Origin: an uncultured Oscillospiraceae bacterium
GTDB lineage: Bacteria > Bacillota > Clostridia > Oscillospirales > Acutalibacteraceae
Length of the DNA stretch: 13,652 nt
Direction: 5' to 3'
Assembly (NCBI GenBank): GCA_900546735.1
Contig: URDW01000043.1
Coordinates: forward strand, 1 to 13,652
Of this stretch, positions 1 to 6,811 are shown piece after piece. The notes under the pieces are model-generated. The model did no database searches. It saw nothing but the letters and a program-made list of their open reading frames with translations, and was not told the origin of the DNA. Position 1 is the stretch's first letter. Each line of letters begins with the position of its first letter. The translations under genes and the position numbers were made by a program.

Positions 1-549
1 CGCATTCGCATGTTCAGCTTCTATATTCCGGAGGGCAAAAATCCGGAGATTTATCACGATACCGTGATCGAGCGAATACAGGAAATGGTGGACTACGGCG
101 AAGCAAATGGCGTACACTGCTGTCACGAGAATGAGAAGGGCATTTACGGCGACACGCTCAAGCGCGTGGAGAAGCTGCACGAAACCATTCCGGCGCTGCG
201 GTGCGTATTTGACCCCGCAAACTACATTCAGTGCGGCGATGACCCGGCGGTGAACTTTAAGGCGCTCGCACCGATCATCGACTATATGCACATCAAAGAC
301 GCGCTGTTCAAGGACGGCAGCGTGGTGCCTGCGGGTGAGGGCGACGGCTCTGTGCCGAGCATTTTAAAGGCGCTGGCGGAAACGGGTAAGCCGTACATGC
401 TGACATTGGAGCCGCATTTGTACGATTTCAGCGGCTTGCAGAATTTGCAGGGCGAGGACGTTCTGCATAAGCGCGTATATAAAGATGCGGACGAAGCGTT
501 TGATGTGGCTTCCGACGCGCTGCACGATATTTTGAAAACCATCGAATAA
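1..549 (+). CDS. Sugar phosphate isomerase/epimerase family protein (5'-truncated)
   Basis: This is a TIM-barrel protein of the xylose isomerase-like/AP endonuclease 2 superfamily, cut by the left window edge. The frame is open from base 1 (R-I-R before the first Met at base 10), so that Met is probably internal. The visible 182 residues carry the metal-site pattern of the family: a Glu in HENEKGIYG, an Asp in FDPANYI, a His in DYMHIKDA, then GEGDGSV and a final Glu in LTLEPHL. Members isomerise or epimerise sugars, inosose or keto-sugars, and some eliminate from 3-keto-glycosides, using a divalent metal in the cytoplasm. The exact substrate cannot be read from sequence. An oxidoreductase gene follows after 18 nt and is surely in the same operon. 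Such pairs are typical of inositol, uncommon-sugar or glycoside catabolism. The family call is firm; the substrate is unknown. Confidence 0.88.
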   Translation, partial: RIRMFSFYIPEGKNPEIYHDTVIERIQEMVDYGEANGVHCCHENEKGIYGDTLKRVEKLHETIPALRCVFDPANYIQCGDDPAVNFKALAPIIDYMHIKDALFKDGSVVPAGEGDGSVPSILKALAETGKPYMLTLEPHLYDFSGLQNLQGEDVLHKRVYKDADEAFDVASDALHDILKTIE

Positions 550-567
550 CAGAAAGAAGGCAATTTA

Positions 568-1752
568 ATGAGCGAAACAGTAAAGGTCGGCATTGTCGGC
601 ATCGGCAACATGGGTTCGGCGCACGCAAAGAGCATTTTCTCCGGCAATATCAAGGGTATGGAGCTTGCCGCCGTGTGCGATATTGCGGAATCGAAGCGCC
701 TTTGGGCGGACGAAAATCTGCCCGGCGTACCGTGCTATGAAGACTACAAGGAAATGATTGACAGCGGCGTGTGTGACACGGTGATCGTGGCGACACCGCA
801 TTACTTCCATTCCCCCATTGCGATCTATGCTTTTGAAAAGGGCAAGAACGTGCTGACGGAGAAGCCTGCCGGCGTTTACACGAAGCAGGTGGAGGAAATG
901 AATGCGGCCGCGAAAAAATCCGGCAAGGTGTTCGGCATCATGTACAATCAGCGCACGAACCCGAAGTTCCAGAAAATGCGCGAGATCGTGCAGAGCGGCG
1001 AGCTGGGTGAACTGAAACGCTGCATTTGGATCATTACGAACTGGTACCGCACGCAGGCATACTACGACAGCGGCACGTGGCGTGCGACGTGGGCAGGCGA
1101 AGGCGGCGGCGTGCTGCTGAACCAGTGCCCGCATCAGCTTGACTTGTGGCAGTGGATCTTCGGCATGCCGAACCGCGTGATGGGCCACTGCAAGTACGGC
1201 CATTGGCACAACATTGAGGTTGAGGACGAAGTGACGGCTTACGCCGAGTACCCGAACGGTGCGACGGGCGCGTTCATCACCACGACGGGTGAGTGCCCGG
1301 GCACGAACCGTTTGGAGATTACAGGCGACAAAGGCAAGCTTGTTTGGGAAGAAGGCAAGCTGACCTGGTGGAAGCTCGCCGTGCCGGAGCGCGAATTCTG
1401 CGTGACGTGCAAAGAGGGCTTTGCGCAGCCCGAAATGACCGTGACCGAAGTGGAAACGGACAACATTGAGCTTGGGCATAACGGCATTCTGCAGAACTTC
1501 ACAAACGCTATTCTGTACGGCGAAGAGCTGCTGGCGCCGGGCTATGAGGGCATTAACGGCCTGAATATCTCGAACGCCATTCACCTTTCCGACTGGACGG
1601 GCAAGCCGCAGGCTGTGCCGGTGGACGGCGAGCTGTTCCTGAAATATTTAAACGAGCGCAGAGCGACCTCGCACGTGAAGGAAGAGAAGGAAGACAGCGG
1701 CAAGATTGCAGACCTTTCCGGCACGTATAACGACCGCTGGAAGGTAAGATAA
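568..1752 (+). CDS. Gfo/Idh/MocA family NAD(P)-dependent oxidoreductase
   Basis: This 394-residue protein has full family length. The N-terminal Rossmann fold opens with VGIVGIGNMGSAHA (GxGxxG at residues 11-16). The family Glu-Lys-Pro motif is in LTEKPAG (98-100), where the Lys is a catalytic and cofactor-contacting residue. The C-terminal alpha/beta domain carries GGGVLLNQCPHQLDLW (about 179-194), the region holding the catalytic His (H189) and Asp (D192). Members oxidise or reduce a sugar or polyol hydroxyl, such as inositol C2 or glucose C3, with NAD(P). The ATG at 568 follows AGAAAGAAGG by 7 nt, which supports the start. The gene lies 18 nt after the TIM-barrel isomerase, so the two enzymes probably act in sequence on one substrate. 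A terminator follows. The charged C-terminal tail after residue 360 lies beyond the usual barrel-like domain. The substrate is undetermined. Confidence 0.93.
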   Translation: MSETVKVGIVGIGNMGSAHAKSIFSGNIKGMELAAVCDIAESKRLWADENLPGVPCYEDYKEMIDSGVCDTVIVATPHYFHSPIAIYAFEKGKNVLTEKPAGVYTKQVEEMNAAAKKSGKVFGIMYNQRTNPKFQKMREIVQSGELGELKRCIWIITNWYRTQAYYDSGTWRATWAGEGGGVLLNQCPHQLDLWQWIFGMPNRVMGHCKYGHWHNIEVEDEVTAYAEYPNGATGAFITTTGECPGTNRLEITGDKGKLVWEEGKLTWWKLAVPEREFCVTCKEGFAQPEMTVTEVETDNIELGHNGILQNFTNAILYGEELLAPGYEGINGLNISNAIHLSDWTGKPQAVPVDGELFLKYLNERRATSHVKEEKEDSGKIADLSGTYNDRWKVR

Positions 1753-1753
1753 G

Positions 1754-1775
1754 GCTGAATGACTTGTCGTTCAGC
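1754..1775 (+). other. Small hairpin after the oxidoreductase stop codon
   Basis: A 6-bp stem (GCTGAA / TTCAGC) with a 10-nt loop begins one base after the stop codon. No T-run follows, so it is not a terminator by itself. It may protect the 3' end of the mRNA, or may be chance. The main terminator comes 10 nt later. Confidence 0.3.
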
Positions 1776-1785
1776 TATGGTGATG

Positions 1786-1821
1786 AAAAAGCACGCAGAT
1801 TGAATTTGTCTGCGTGCTTTT
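1786..1821 (+). terminator. Rho-independent terminator of the isomerase/oxidoreductase operon
   Basis: A perfect 9-bp stem, GCACGCAGA (1791-1799) with TCTGCGTGC (1809-1817), has a 9-nt loop and is followed by TTTTGTTTTG. The stem is preceded by AAAAA, so the structure is nearly symmetric and could also stop transcripts coming from the right on the minus strand. Confidence 0.85.
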
Positions 1822-1880
1822 GTTTTGAATGTGGGATTTCCGTACAGCTTAAAATTATCCGTGCATAAAAACAATATGCA

Positions 1881-1918
1881 AAAGCGCCGCTTCCGGGATG
1901 AACCGAAAGCGGCGCTTT
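1881..1918 (-). terminator. Rho-independent terminator of pckA
   Basis: AAAGCGCCGCTT (1881-1892) pairs perfectly with AAGCGGCGCTTT (1907-1918). An inner CGG/CCG pairing (1894-1896 with 1903-1905) closes a 6-nt loop. Read on the minus strand, the stem ends in TTTTGCATATTGTTTTTATG, which gives a moderate U-tract. It lies 33 nt beyond the pckA stop codon and faces the plus-strand terminator at 1786-1821. Confidence 0.8.
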
Positions 1919-1950
1919 CTATGCGTTAAATCTTACGATTTAAGTTTTGA

Positions 1951-3732
1951 TTAAGCCTTGGTGCGCTCTTCGAGGCCGTTGAGCTCGTCTCTGAGCTCCT
2001 GCGGGAGCTTGTCGCCGAACTTCTTGTAGAATTCCTCTACGCCGGCAGCTTCCTTAGCCCACTTAGCGTTATCAACCTTGAGGATGGAAGCGAGCTTCTC
2101 CTCATCGAAGTCCTTGAGGCCTTCGAGGTTGATGTCTTCCGGCTTCGGAACGTAGCCGATTGCTGTCTCAACAGCGTCAACTTCGTTATCGCAGCGCTTG
2201 AGGATCCACTCGAGAACACGGAGGTTGTCACCGAAGCCCGGCCAAATGAAGTGGCCGTCTTCGTCGACACGGAACCAGTTGACGTTGAAGATCTTCGGAG
2301 CCTTGTCGGGGTCAAGCGTTTTGCCGATGTCGATCCAGTGCTGCCAGTAGTCGCCCATGTTGTAGCCGCAGAACGGCAGCATGGCCATCGGGTCGCGGCG
2401 CACAACGCCAACGGCGCCGGCGGCAGCGGCAGTGGTCTCAGATGCCATGATGGAGCCGACGAACACACCGTTGTTCCAGTCTTTGGACTGGTAAACCAGC
2501 GGGGTCAGCTTTGCACGGCGGCCGCCGAATACGAATGCCGAGATCGGCACGCCCTGCGGATTTTCAAACTCGGGCGAAATGCAGGGGCAGTTCTTTGCCG
2601 GTGCAGTAAATCTTGAATTGGGGTGCGCGCCCTTTGTGGTGTCCACAGCGCCGTTCCAGGGGTTGCCTTTCCAGTCGATGGCGTTGGTCGGCGGGTTCTT
2701 GTCGAGACCTTCCCACCAAACGGTGTTGTTGTCCAGGTTGTGGCAAACGTTCGTGAAAATGGTGCCCTTCTTGGTGGACTCCAGCGCGTTCGGGTTGGAC
2801 TTTTCGTTGGTGCCGGGCGCTACGCCGAAGAAGCCGTTTTCGGGGTTGATGGCGTACAGACGGCCGTCTTCACCCTTGCGGATCCAGGCAATGTCGTCGC
2901 CGACGCACCATACTTTGTAGCCCTGCTTGGTGTAAACTTCCGGCGGGATCAGCATGGCCAGGTTGGTCTTGCCGCAGGCCGACGGGAACGCCGCGCAGAT
3001 GTATTTGACTTCGCCCTGCGGGTTCTGCAGGCCAAGGATCAGCATGTGTTCAGCCTGCCAGCCCTCGTTTTTGCCAAGGTAGGAGGCAATGCGCAGTGCA
3101 AAGCACTTTTTGCCCAGCAGCACGTTGCCGCCGTAAGCGGAGTTTACAGAGATGATGGTGTTGTCTTCCGGGAACTGGCAGATCCATCTGTTTTCCGGGT
3201 CTACGTTGCACTTGGCGTGCATGCCGCGTACCCAGTCGTCAGAATCGCCCAGCGTGTCCAGCACGTTTTTGCCGACACGGGTCATGATGTTCATGTTCAG
3301 CACAACGTAAATGGAGTCGGTGATCTCAATACCGATCTTGGAGAACGGCGAGCCGACCGGGCCCATGGAATAGGGGATGATGTACATCGTTCTGCCCTCG
3401 TAAGAACCGGCAGCGATGTCGTAAAGCATTTTATAGGCTTTCTGCGGATCCATCCAGTGGTTGGTGGGGCCGGCGTCCTTTTCTTCTCTGGAGCAGATGA
3501 GCGTGCGGTCCTCTACACGAGCCACGTCGTTTTCAGCCGTTCTGTGCAGATAGCAGTCGGGCAGCAGATCCTCGTTGAGCTTGATCATTTCGCCGGTCTC
3601 GCAGGCCTCGGCCTTCAGTGCGTCGATCTGTTCTTTAGAGCCGTCGATCCAAACGATCTTGGAGGGCTTGAGCAGTTCGATCTTTTCGTCGAGCCAGCTG
3701 AGCACCGATTTGTTTTCGGTCAGTTTTTCCAT
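1951..3732 (-). CDS. pckA: Phosphoenolpyruvate carboxykinase (GTP)
   Basis: This cytoplasmic enzyme interconverts oxaloacetate + GTP with PEP + GDP + CO2. It is the GTP class (EC 4.1.1.32), shown by the kinase loop FPSACGKTNLAM (249-260) with the hyper-reactive Cys252, the second kinase motif CVGDDIAWI (276-284), PENGFFGVAPGTN (297-309), and the substrate-site NSAYGGN (197-203). The length of 593 residues is normal for the class. I place the start at the ATG at 3732: AGGAG (3743-3747) lies 10 nt upstream, and the longer frame from a TTG at 3753 would put that ribosome site inside the gene. The gene has its own promoter and terminator but could also receive read-through from tsaD. In anaerobic Clostridia such as Clostridium thermocellum, the GTP enzyme serves the malate shunt or PEP-oxaloacetate exchange as well as gluconeogenesis; which one applies here is inference. 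Confidence 0.97.
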   Translation of the reverse strand: MEKLTENKSVLSWLDEKIELLKPSKIVWIDGSKEQIDALKAEACETGEMIKLNEDLLPDCYLHRTAENDVARVEDRTLICSREEKDAGPTNHWMDPQKAYKMLYDIAAGSYEGRTMYIIPYSMGPVGSPFSKIGIEITDSIYVVLNMNIMTRVGKNVLDTLGDSDDWVRGMHAKCNVDPENRWICQFPEDNTIISVNSAYGGNVLLGKKCFALRIASYLGKNEGWQAEHMLILGLQNPQGEVKYICAAFPSACGKTNLAMLIPPEVYTKQGYKVWCVGDDIAWIRKGEDGRLYAINPENGFFGVAPGTNEKSNPNALESTKKGTIFTNVCHNLDNNTVWWEGLDKNPPTNAIDWKGNPWNGAVDTTKGAHPNSRFTAPAKNCPCISPEFENPQGVPISAFVFGGRRAKLTPLVYQSKDWNNGVFVGSIMASETTAAAAGAVGVVRRDPMAMLPFCGYNMGDYWQHWIDIGKTLDPDKAPKIFNVNWFRVDEDGHFIWPGFGDNLRVLEWILKRCDNEVDAVETAIGYVPKPEDINLEGLKDFDEEKLASILKVDNAKWAKEAAGVEEFYKKFGDKLPQELRDELNGLEERTKA

Positions 3733-3813
3733 AACTTGATGTCTCCTTTGCAAGCATTCAAAAAATACAAATCAATACCTACTGTTTGTACTTTTGGCAT
3801 AAATTATGTAAAT

Positions 3814-3832
3814 AAAAAGCCACCCGCTTTTT
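3814..3832 (-). other. Hairpin at the extreme 5' end of the pckA leader
   Basis: Read on the minus strand, AAAAAGC-GGGTG-GCTTTTT forms a perfect 7-bp stem with a 5-nt loop, then ATTTAC. It starts only a few bases downstream of the predicted pckA start site. It could be a 5' stabilising stem-loop, a weak attenuator, or a terminator for read-through from tsaD. The stem has only two GC pairs, so termination strength should be low. Confidence 0.45.
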
Positions 3833-3842
3833 ATTCCCTAAC

Positions 3843-3870
3843 ATTATAGCAAAATTGCCATTTTTTGCAA
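3843..3870 (-). promoter_or_regulatory. Sigma-A promoter of pckA
   Basis: Read on the minus strand, TTGCAA (-35, 3865-3870) is followed by 16 nt and a perfect TATAAT (-10, 3843-3848). Transcription should start near 3836, giving a leader of about 105 nt. Short dyads overlap and flank the promoter: ATTGC-N8-GCAAT at 3854-3871, TTGC-N4-GCAA at 3865-3876, and AACAAT-N8-ATTGTT at 3875-3894. They are possible operator half-sites; no known operator consensus was recognised. Confidence 0.75.
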
Positions 3871-3892
3871 TAGCAACAATGTAAAAAGATTG

Positions 3893-4903
3893 TTAAAAAA
3901 GCGGTGCATCCATTGGCATAGTTGCATAAGCGTTCAGCCCGGCGCCGGCCGTTTTGCCGCTTAAAAATTCAAAATAACCCTGTGCGGCGATCATGGCTGC
4001 GTTGTCGCCGCAATATTTCATCTGCGGCAAATGCAGCGCAAAACCGTTTTTTTTGCACATTTCGCCGGCCATGGCGCGCAGCTTGGAATTGGCCGACACG
4101 CCGCCGGCCAGGCAGATGACGCGGCACCCAAGGTCTTGGGCCGCGGCCTCCAGGTGGTCGCAAAGGTAAGAGGCCACGCACTTTTGGAACGACGCCGCCA
4201 GGTCGGCCGTGTTCAGTGTCTCATTCTTTTGCGCGGCGTTGTGCACCGTGTTGATCACGGCAGTCTTCAGTCCGCTGAATGAAAAGTCATAGGGCGTGTC
4301 CAGCTTCGGGCGCGTAAAGGTAAAGGCGTTTTCGTCGCCCTGCGTCGATATCTTGTCAATGCTCACGCCGCCCGGGTAGGGCAGCCCCATCGTGCGCCCG
4401 GCCTTGTCCAGCGCTTCGCCGGCTGCATCGTCGCGCGTTTTGCCGATGACTTGCAGTGTGGTGTAGTCTTTGACAAGCGCAATGTGCGAATGGCCGCCGG
4501 AAACGACCAGGCATAAAAACGGAGGTTCCACCTCGCCGGAAATGTAGTTGGCGGCAATGTGGCCGCGCAGGTGGTGCACCGGCACAAGCGGCTTGCCGGC
4601 CGTTACAGCCAGCGCCTTGGCAAAGTTGACGCCCACCAGCAGCGACCCGATCAGCCCGGGGGCGTAGGTCACGGCTACGGCGTCTATTTCTTCCAGCGCC
4701 GTGCCGGCGGTGTCCAGCGCCTCGCGCACCACGCCGGAAATGGCTTCGGCGTGCCGCCTGGAGGCGATCTCCGGCACAACGCCGCCGTAGAGCTTGTGCT
4801 CCTCAATGGACGATGCGATCGCGTTTGAAAGCACGCGCCGGCCGTCTTCCACAACGGCGGCCGCCGTTTCGTCGCATGATGATTCTATACCGAGTATTTT
4901 CAA
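3893..4903 (-). CDS. tsaD: tRNA N6-adenosine threonylcarbamoyltransferase TsaD
   Basis: TsaD transfers threonylcarbamoyl from TC-AMP to A37 of ANN-decoding tRNAs (t6A), working with TsaB and TsaE in the cytoplasm. It is an ASKHA-fold protein. With a TTG start at 4903 it has 336 residues, matching the family, and starts MKILGIESSCDETAAAVV. Metal ligands fall at the expected places: H111 and H115 in HHLRGH, and D300 in CGDNAAMIA. GGHSHIAL (136-143), PGGVSIDK (177-184) and GGVSANSKL (267-275) are also present. AGAAGGG lies 6 nt before the TTG; an in-frame ATG at 4927 would add eight non-conserved residues, overlap the upstream gene and lacks a good ribosome site. The gene follows the unknown membrane-protein gene by 13 nt. 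tsaB and tsaE are not in the window. Confidence 0.97.
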   Translation of the reverse strand: MKILGIESSCDETAAAVVEDGRRVLSNAIASSIEEHKLYGGVVPEIASRRHAEAISGVVREALDTAGTALEEIDAVAVTYAPGLIGSLLVGVNFAKALAVTAGKPLVPVHHLRGHIAANYISGEVEPPFLCLVVSGGHSHIALVKDYTTLQVIGKTRDDAAGEALDKAGRTMGLPYPGGVSIDKISTQGDENAFTFTRPKLDTPYDFSFSGLKTAVINTVHNAAQKNETLNTADLAASFQKCVASYLCDHLEAAAQDLGCRVICLAGGVSANSKLRAMAGEMCKKNGFALHLPQMKYCGDNAAMIAAQGYFEFLSGKTAGAGLNAYATMPMDAPLF

Positions 4904-4916
4904 ATGATTCCCTTCT
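4904..4916 (-). promoter_or_regulatory. Ribosome binding site that selects the TTG start of tsaD
   Basis: AGAAGGG (4910-4916, read on minus) lies directly after the stop codon of the upstream gene and 6 nt before TTG. This spacing, and the family N-terminus beginning exactly there, decide the start. Confidence 0.75.
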
Positions 4917-6350
4917 TTATTCTTCATTCTGCCCGTTTTGTGCGGCGGCATTCAGCTCGTCGATCTGCGTGTTGTCGTGCACAAACTGCAGTTTGGCGCC
5001 GTTTTCGGTGATTTTTTCACACAAAGCGTCGTAGGTCTCTTTTGCAAGCGGCACGTCGCTTTGCCAAACGGTTTTGCCGTCGGCGCTTACCGCGCAGACC
5101 CATTGCCCTTCGGTAAATCGGCCGTCGTTTTCGGTGTAGCCCTCTGCCGTGTAAAACGTAAAGTCGCTGTAGCTGCACGTTTCGGTTTGCAGCTTGCCCG
5201 TGTCGCGCCGCAGCACGGCGTCATTCCCGAGCGCCAGCCCGCAGCTGCCGGCATAAAGGCTTGCTGCCGCCACACATATGAAAACGACCGGAGCAATACG
5301 GACAAACAGGCTGTACGGTTTTTCGGCAATGCCGCTGGCTTCAATGATGCGCGCGGCGTGCTTTTTGTTCGTCAGGCGCACCAGCAGCTTGAAAAGAACG
5401 GGGTATGTAAAGATGCAGGCCAGCAGGCAGATGAAAAGGGAAAGTGTGCCGCTGGTCAGCAGATCGGCGCCGTCAAATGCGATTTTGGCGCCCAAAAAGC
5501 TGCAAAGGCGCGAAAGCCCGAACCACAGCGCGAAAGACAGTACAAGCGCGGCCACCGTGTAGATGCCCTGGTATTTTTTGGCGTCGATCTCGTGCGCGGC
5601 CTTGCTGCGCGTTTCCTCGTTCAGGGTAAACGCGCCGGCTTTCAGCGCCTCCAAAAATCTGGTCTCAAACACGGTCAGGTTCTGCTTTTGGCGCATGCTT
5701 TCCAGCTTTTCCACGGCTTTCTTCGTTTCACCCTTTGCCAGCCACTGCTTGTAGGTGCGGCTCTGGTCCAGTGCGCCGAGCCCCAAAAACGTGTCGAGCG
5801 TATACAGGCAGGCCTCGGCCGCGGCTTTGTCGGGTGCGGTTTTCAGCTTTTGCAGGTCGCTGTTCTTTTCGGTCATGGCCGTGGCCATATCTTTTAACTT
5901 GTTTTCATAAAGCTGCGCGTACAGCGCGTCGTCTGCGGCAATTCTCTGCAGCAGCGCGCTGTGCCGGTTCAGCCCGTCGATCAGCTTTTTGGCCGCGGTG
6001 TCGGCTGCCTGCGGCGTGCGCACGTTGTGAAAGCAAAGCGTCTCAAACTGTGCGTCGTCCGCCAGGTTCTCCATGTCGTACAGGTCGTAGTACATGCCGT
6101 CGTCGCGAAAGCGCAGGCGCACGGTCATGGTAGAGGCGCTTGTTTCGTATTCCAAAAAACTCAGCCCAAGCGCATAGCCGGCTGTGCCGGTCAGGGTGCA
6201 GGCAAAGCCGTCAAAATCCAGGTGGATCTTGGTAAATTCACCGTCTGTTTCTGTGCGCTCTGTTCGGTACGGCAGCGCAAGCTTTTGCAGGTGCGCCTGA
6301 AAAGCCGCGGCAAGCTGCTCGTTTTTTTCTTTTTCGTTTTCTTTTTTCAT
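4917..6350 (-). CDS. Hypothetical three-TM membrane protein in the polA-tsaD operon
   Basis: I do not recognise this 477-residue protein. The ATG at 6350 overlaps the rimI stop as ATGA, so translation is probably coupled. The N-terminus (1-12) is highly charged. Residues 13-110 look like a compact soluble alpha/beta region. Residues 110-255 are helical, rich in Lys, Glu, Ala and Leu, and could be coiled or repeat-like. Three hydrophobic segments follow at about 261-285, 300-324 and 347-372. A polar domain of about 105 residues (373-477) ends the protein and contains WVCAVSADGKTVWQSD, which resembles an extracytoplasmic beta-rich fold. Three crossings would put the N- and C-terminal domains on opposite sides of the membrane. 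There is no signal peptide or enzyme motif. Its place between rimI and tsaD need not mean a role in tRNA modification. Confidence 0.85.
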   Translation of the reverse strand: MKKENEKEKNEQLAAAFQAHLQKLALPYRTERTETDGEFTKIHLDFDGFACTLTGTAGYALGLSFLEYETSASTMTVRLRFRDDGMYYDLYDMENLADDAQFETLCFHNVRTPQAADTAAKKLIDGLNRHSALLQRIAADDALYAQLYENKLKDMATAMTEKNSDLQKLKTAPDKAAAEACLYTLDTFLGLGALDQSRTYKQWLAKGETKKAVEKLESMRQKQNLTVFETRFLEALKAGAFTLNEETRSKAAHEIDAKKYQGIYTVAALVLSFALWFGLSRLCSFLGAKIAFDGADLLTSGTLSLFICLLACIFTYPVLFKLLVRLTNKKHAARIIEASGIAEKPYSLFVRIAPVVFICVAAASLYAGSCGLALGNDAVLRRDTGKLQTETCSYSDFTFYTAEGYTENDGRFTEGQWVCAVSADGKTVWQSDVPLAKETYDALCEKITENGAKLQFVHDNTQIDELNAAAQNGQNEE

Positions 6351-6811
6351 GGCGTTTTTTCGCCCTGTTTCGGGGTGTAGGTCATCAGCAGGGCGTCCTC
6401 CGTCGGTTTTCTGTAAAAGTTTTTGCGCCAGCCCGCCGGGCAAAACCCCTCTTTTTCATAAAGCGCCGTGGCCGCCGCGTTGGACGGGCGCACCTCCAGC
6501 GTTAAAAAGTGCAAATTCTTGTCGGCGTAGCTCTTCATAGCGCCGAGCAGCGCGCTGGCCGCGCCACGCCGGCGCATGGCGGCGAACACGGCAATGCTGC
6601 ACACATAGCCCTCACCGCAGATGTTCTGAAACAGCGCATACCCGGCAATTTCACCCCCGGCGCACGCTTTCAGGCAAATGTAGCGCGCATCGTGCATGGC
6701 GTCCAGCAGGGCGCTTTCGCTCCACGGCTCGGAAAAGCAGGCTTCTTCCAGACCGGCCAGCGTTTTCACATCCTCCGGCACAGCCGGCAGAATGGTAAAC
6801 TCAGTGCGCAT
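6347..6811 (-). CDS. rimI: GNAT-family N-acetyltransferase, RimI-type
   Basis: This 154-residue acetyltransferase matches the length of RimI, which acetylates the N-terminal Ala of ribosomal protein S18 or other N-termini using acetyl-CoA. The GNAT fold is visible: CSIAVFAAMRRRGAASALL (71-89) holds the beta4 strand and the acetyl-CoA pyrophosphate loop (R-R-x-G-x-A type). LEVRPSNAAATALYEKEGF (105-123) holds beta5 and the C-terminal helix, with E106 and Y118 as candidates for the catalytic pair. The ATG at 6811 overlaps the end of polA by 11 nt, and the stop overlaps the next ATG by 4 nt, so translation is probably coupled to both neighbours. rimI-like genes commonly sit beside tsaB/tsaD in Firmicutes, which supports the name. 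The specific substrate could differ, since GNAT names transfer poorly. Confidence 0.88.
   Translation of the reverse strand: MRTEFTILPAVPEDVKTLAGLEEACFSEPWSESALLDAMHDARYICLKACAGGEIAGYALFQNICGEGYVCSIAVFAAMRRRGAASALLGAMKSYADKNLHFLTLEVRPSNAAATALYEKEGFCPAGWRKNFYRKPTEDALLMTYTPKQGEKTP

Noticed and set aside
10..12. ATG at base 10 as the true start of the isomerase gene
   Set aside because: The frame is open to base 1, the remaining 179 residues are too short for the barrel and lack its N-terminal strands, and no ribosome site can be seen in the nine bases before it.
565..1584. 339-codon open frame on the minus strand opposite the Gfo/Idh/MocA oxidoreductase
   Set aside because: It is rich in Arg, His and Ala with no domain signature, and the sense-strand gene is full length with clear motifs. 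Shadow frame.
3733..3836. Riboswitch in the pckA leader
   Set aside because: The leader is about 105 nt, AT-rich, with a single short hairpin and no conserved aptamer pattern that I recognise.
2623..3849. 408-codon open frame on the plus strand opposite pckA
   Set aside because: pckA is an unmistakable conserved gene on the other strand. The antisense protein has no recognisable motif and no ribosome site, and arises from codon bias in a GC-rich gene.
3875..3894. Hairpin AACAAT-N8-ATTGTT as a terminator for tsaD
   Set aside because: The stem is AT-rich, overlaps the stop codon and is not followed by a T-run on the minus strand (GCTATTGC follows). I kept it only as a possible dyad near the pckA promoter.
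4938..5897. 319-codon plus-strand frame opposite the unknown membrane protein
   Set aside because: I considered it as the real gene because the sense product is unknown. The minus-strand frame has coupled overlaps with rimI and tsaD, plausible membrane segments and a sensible composition, while the plus frame lacks a promoter or ribosome site.
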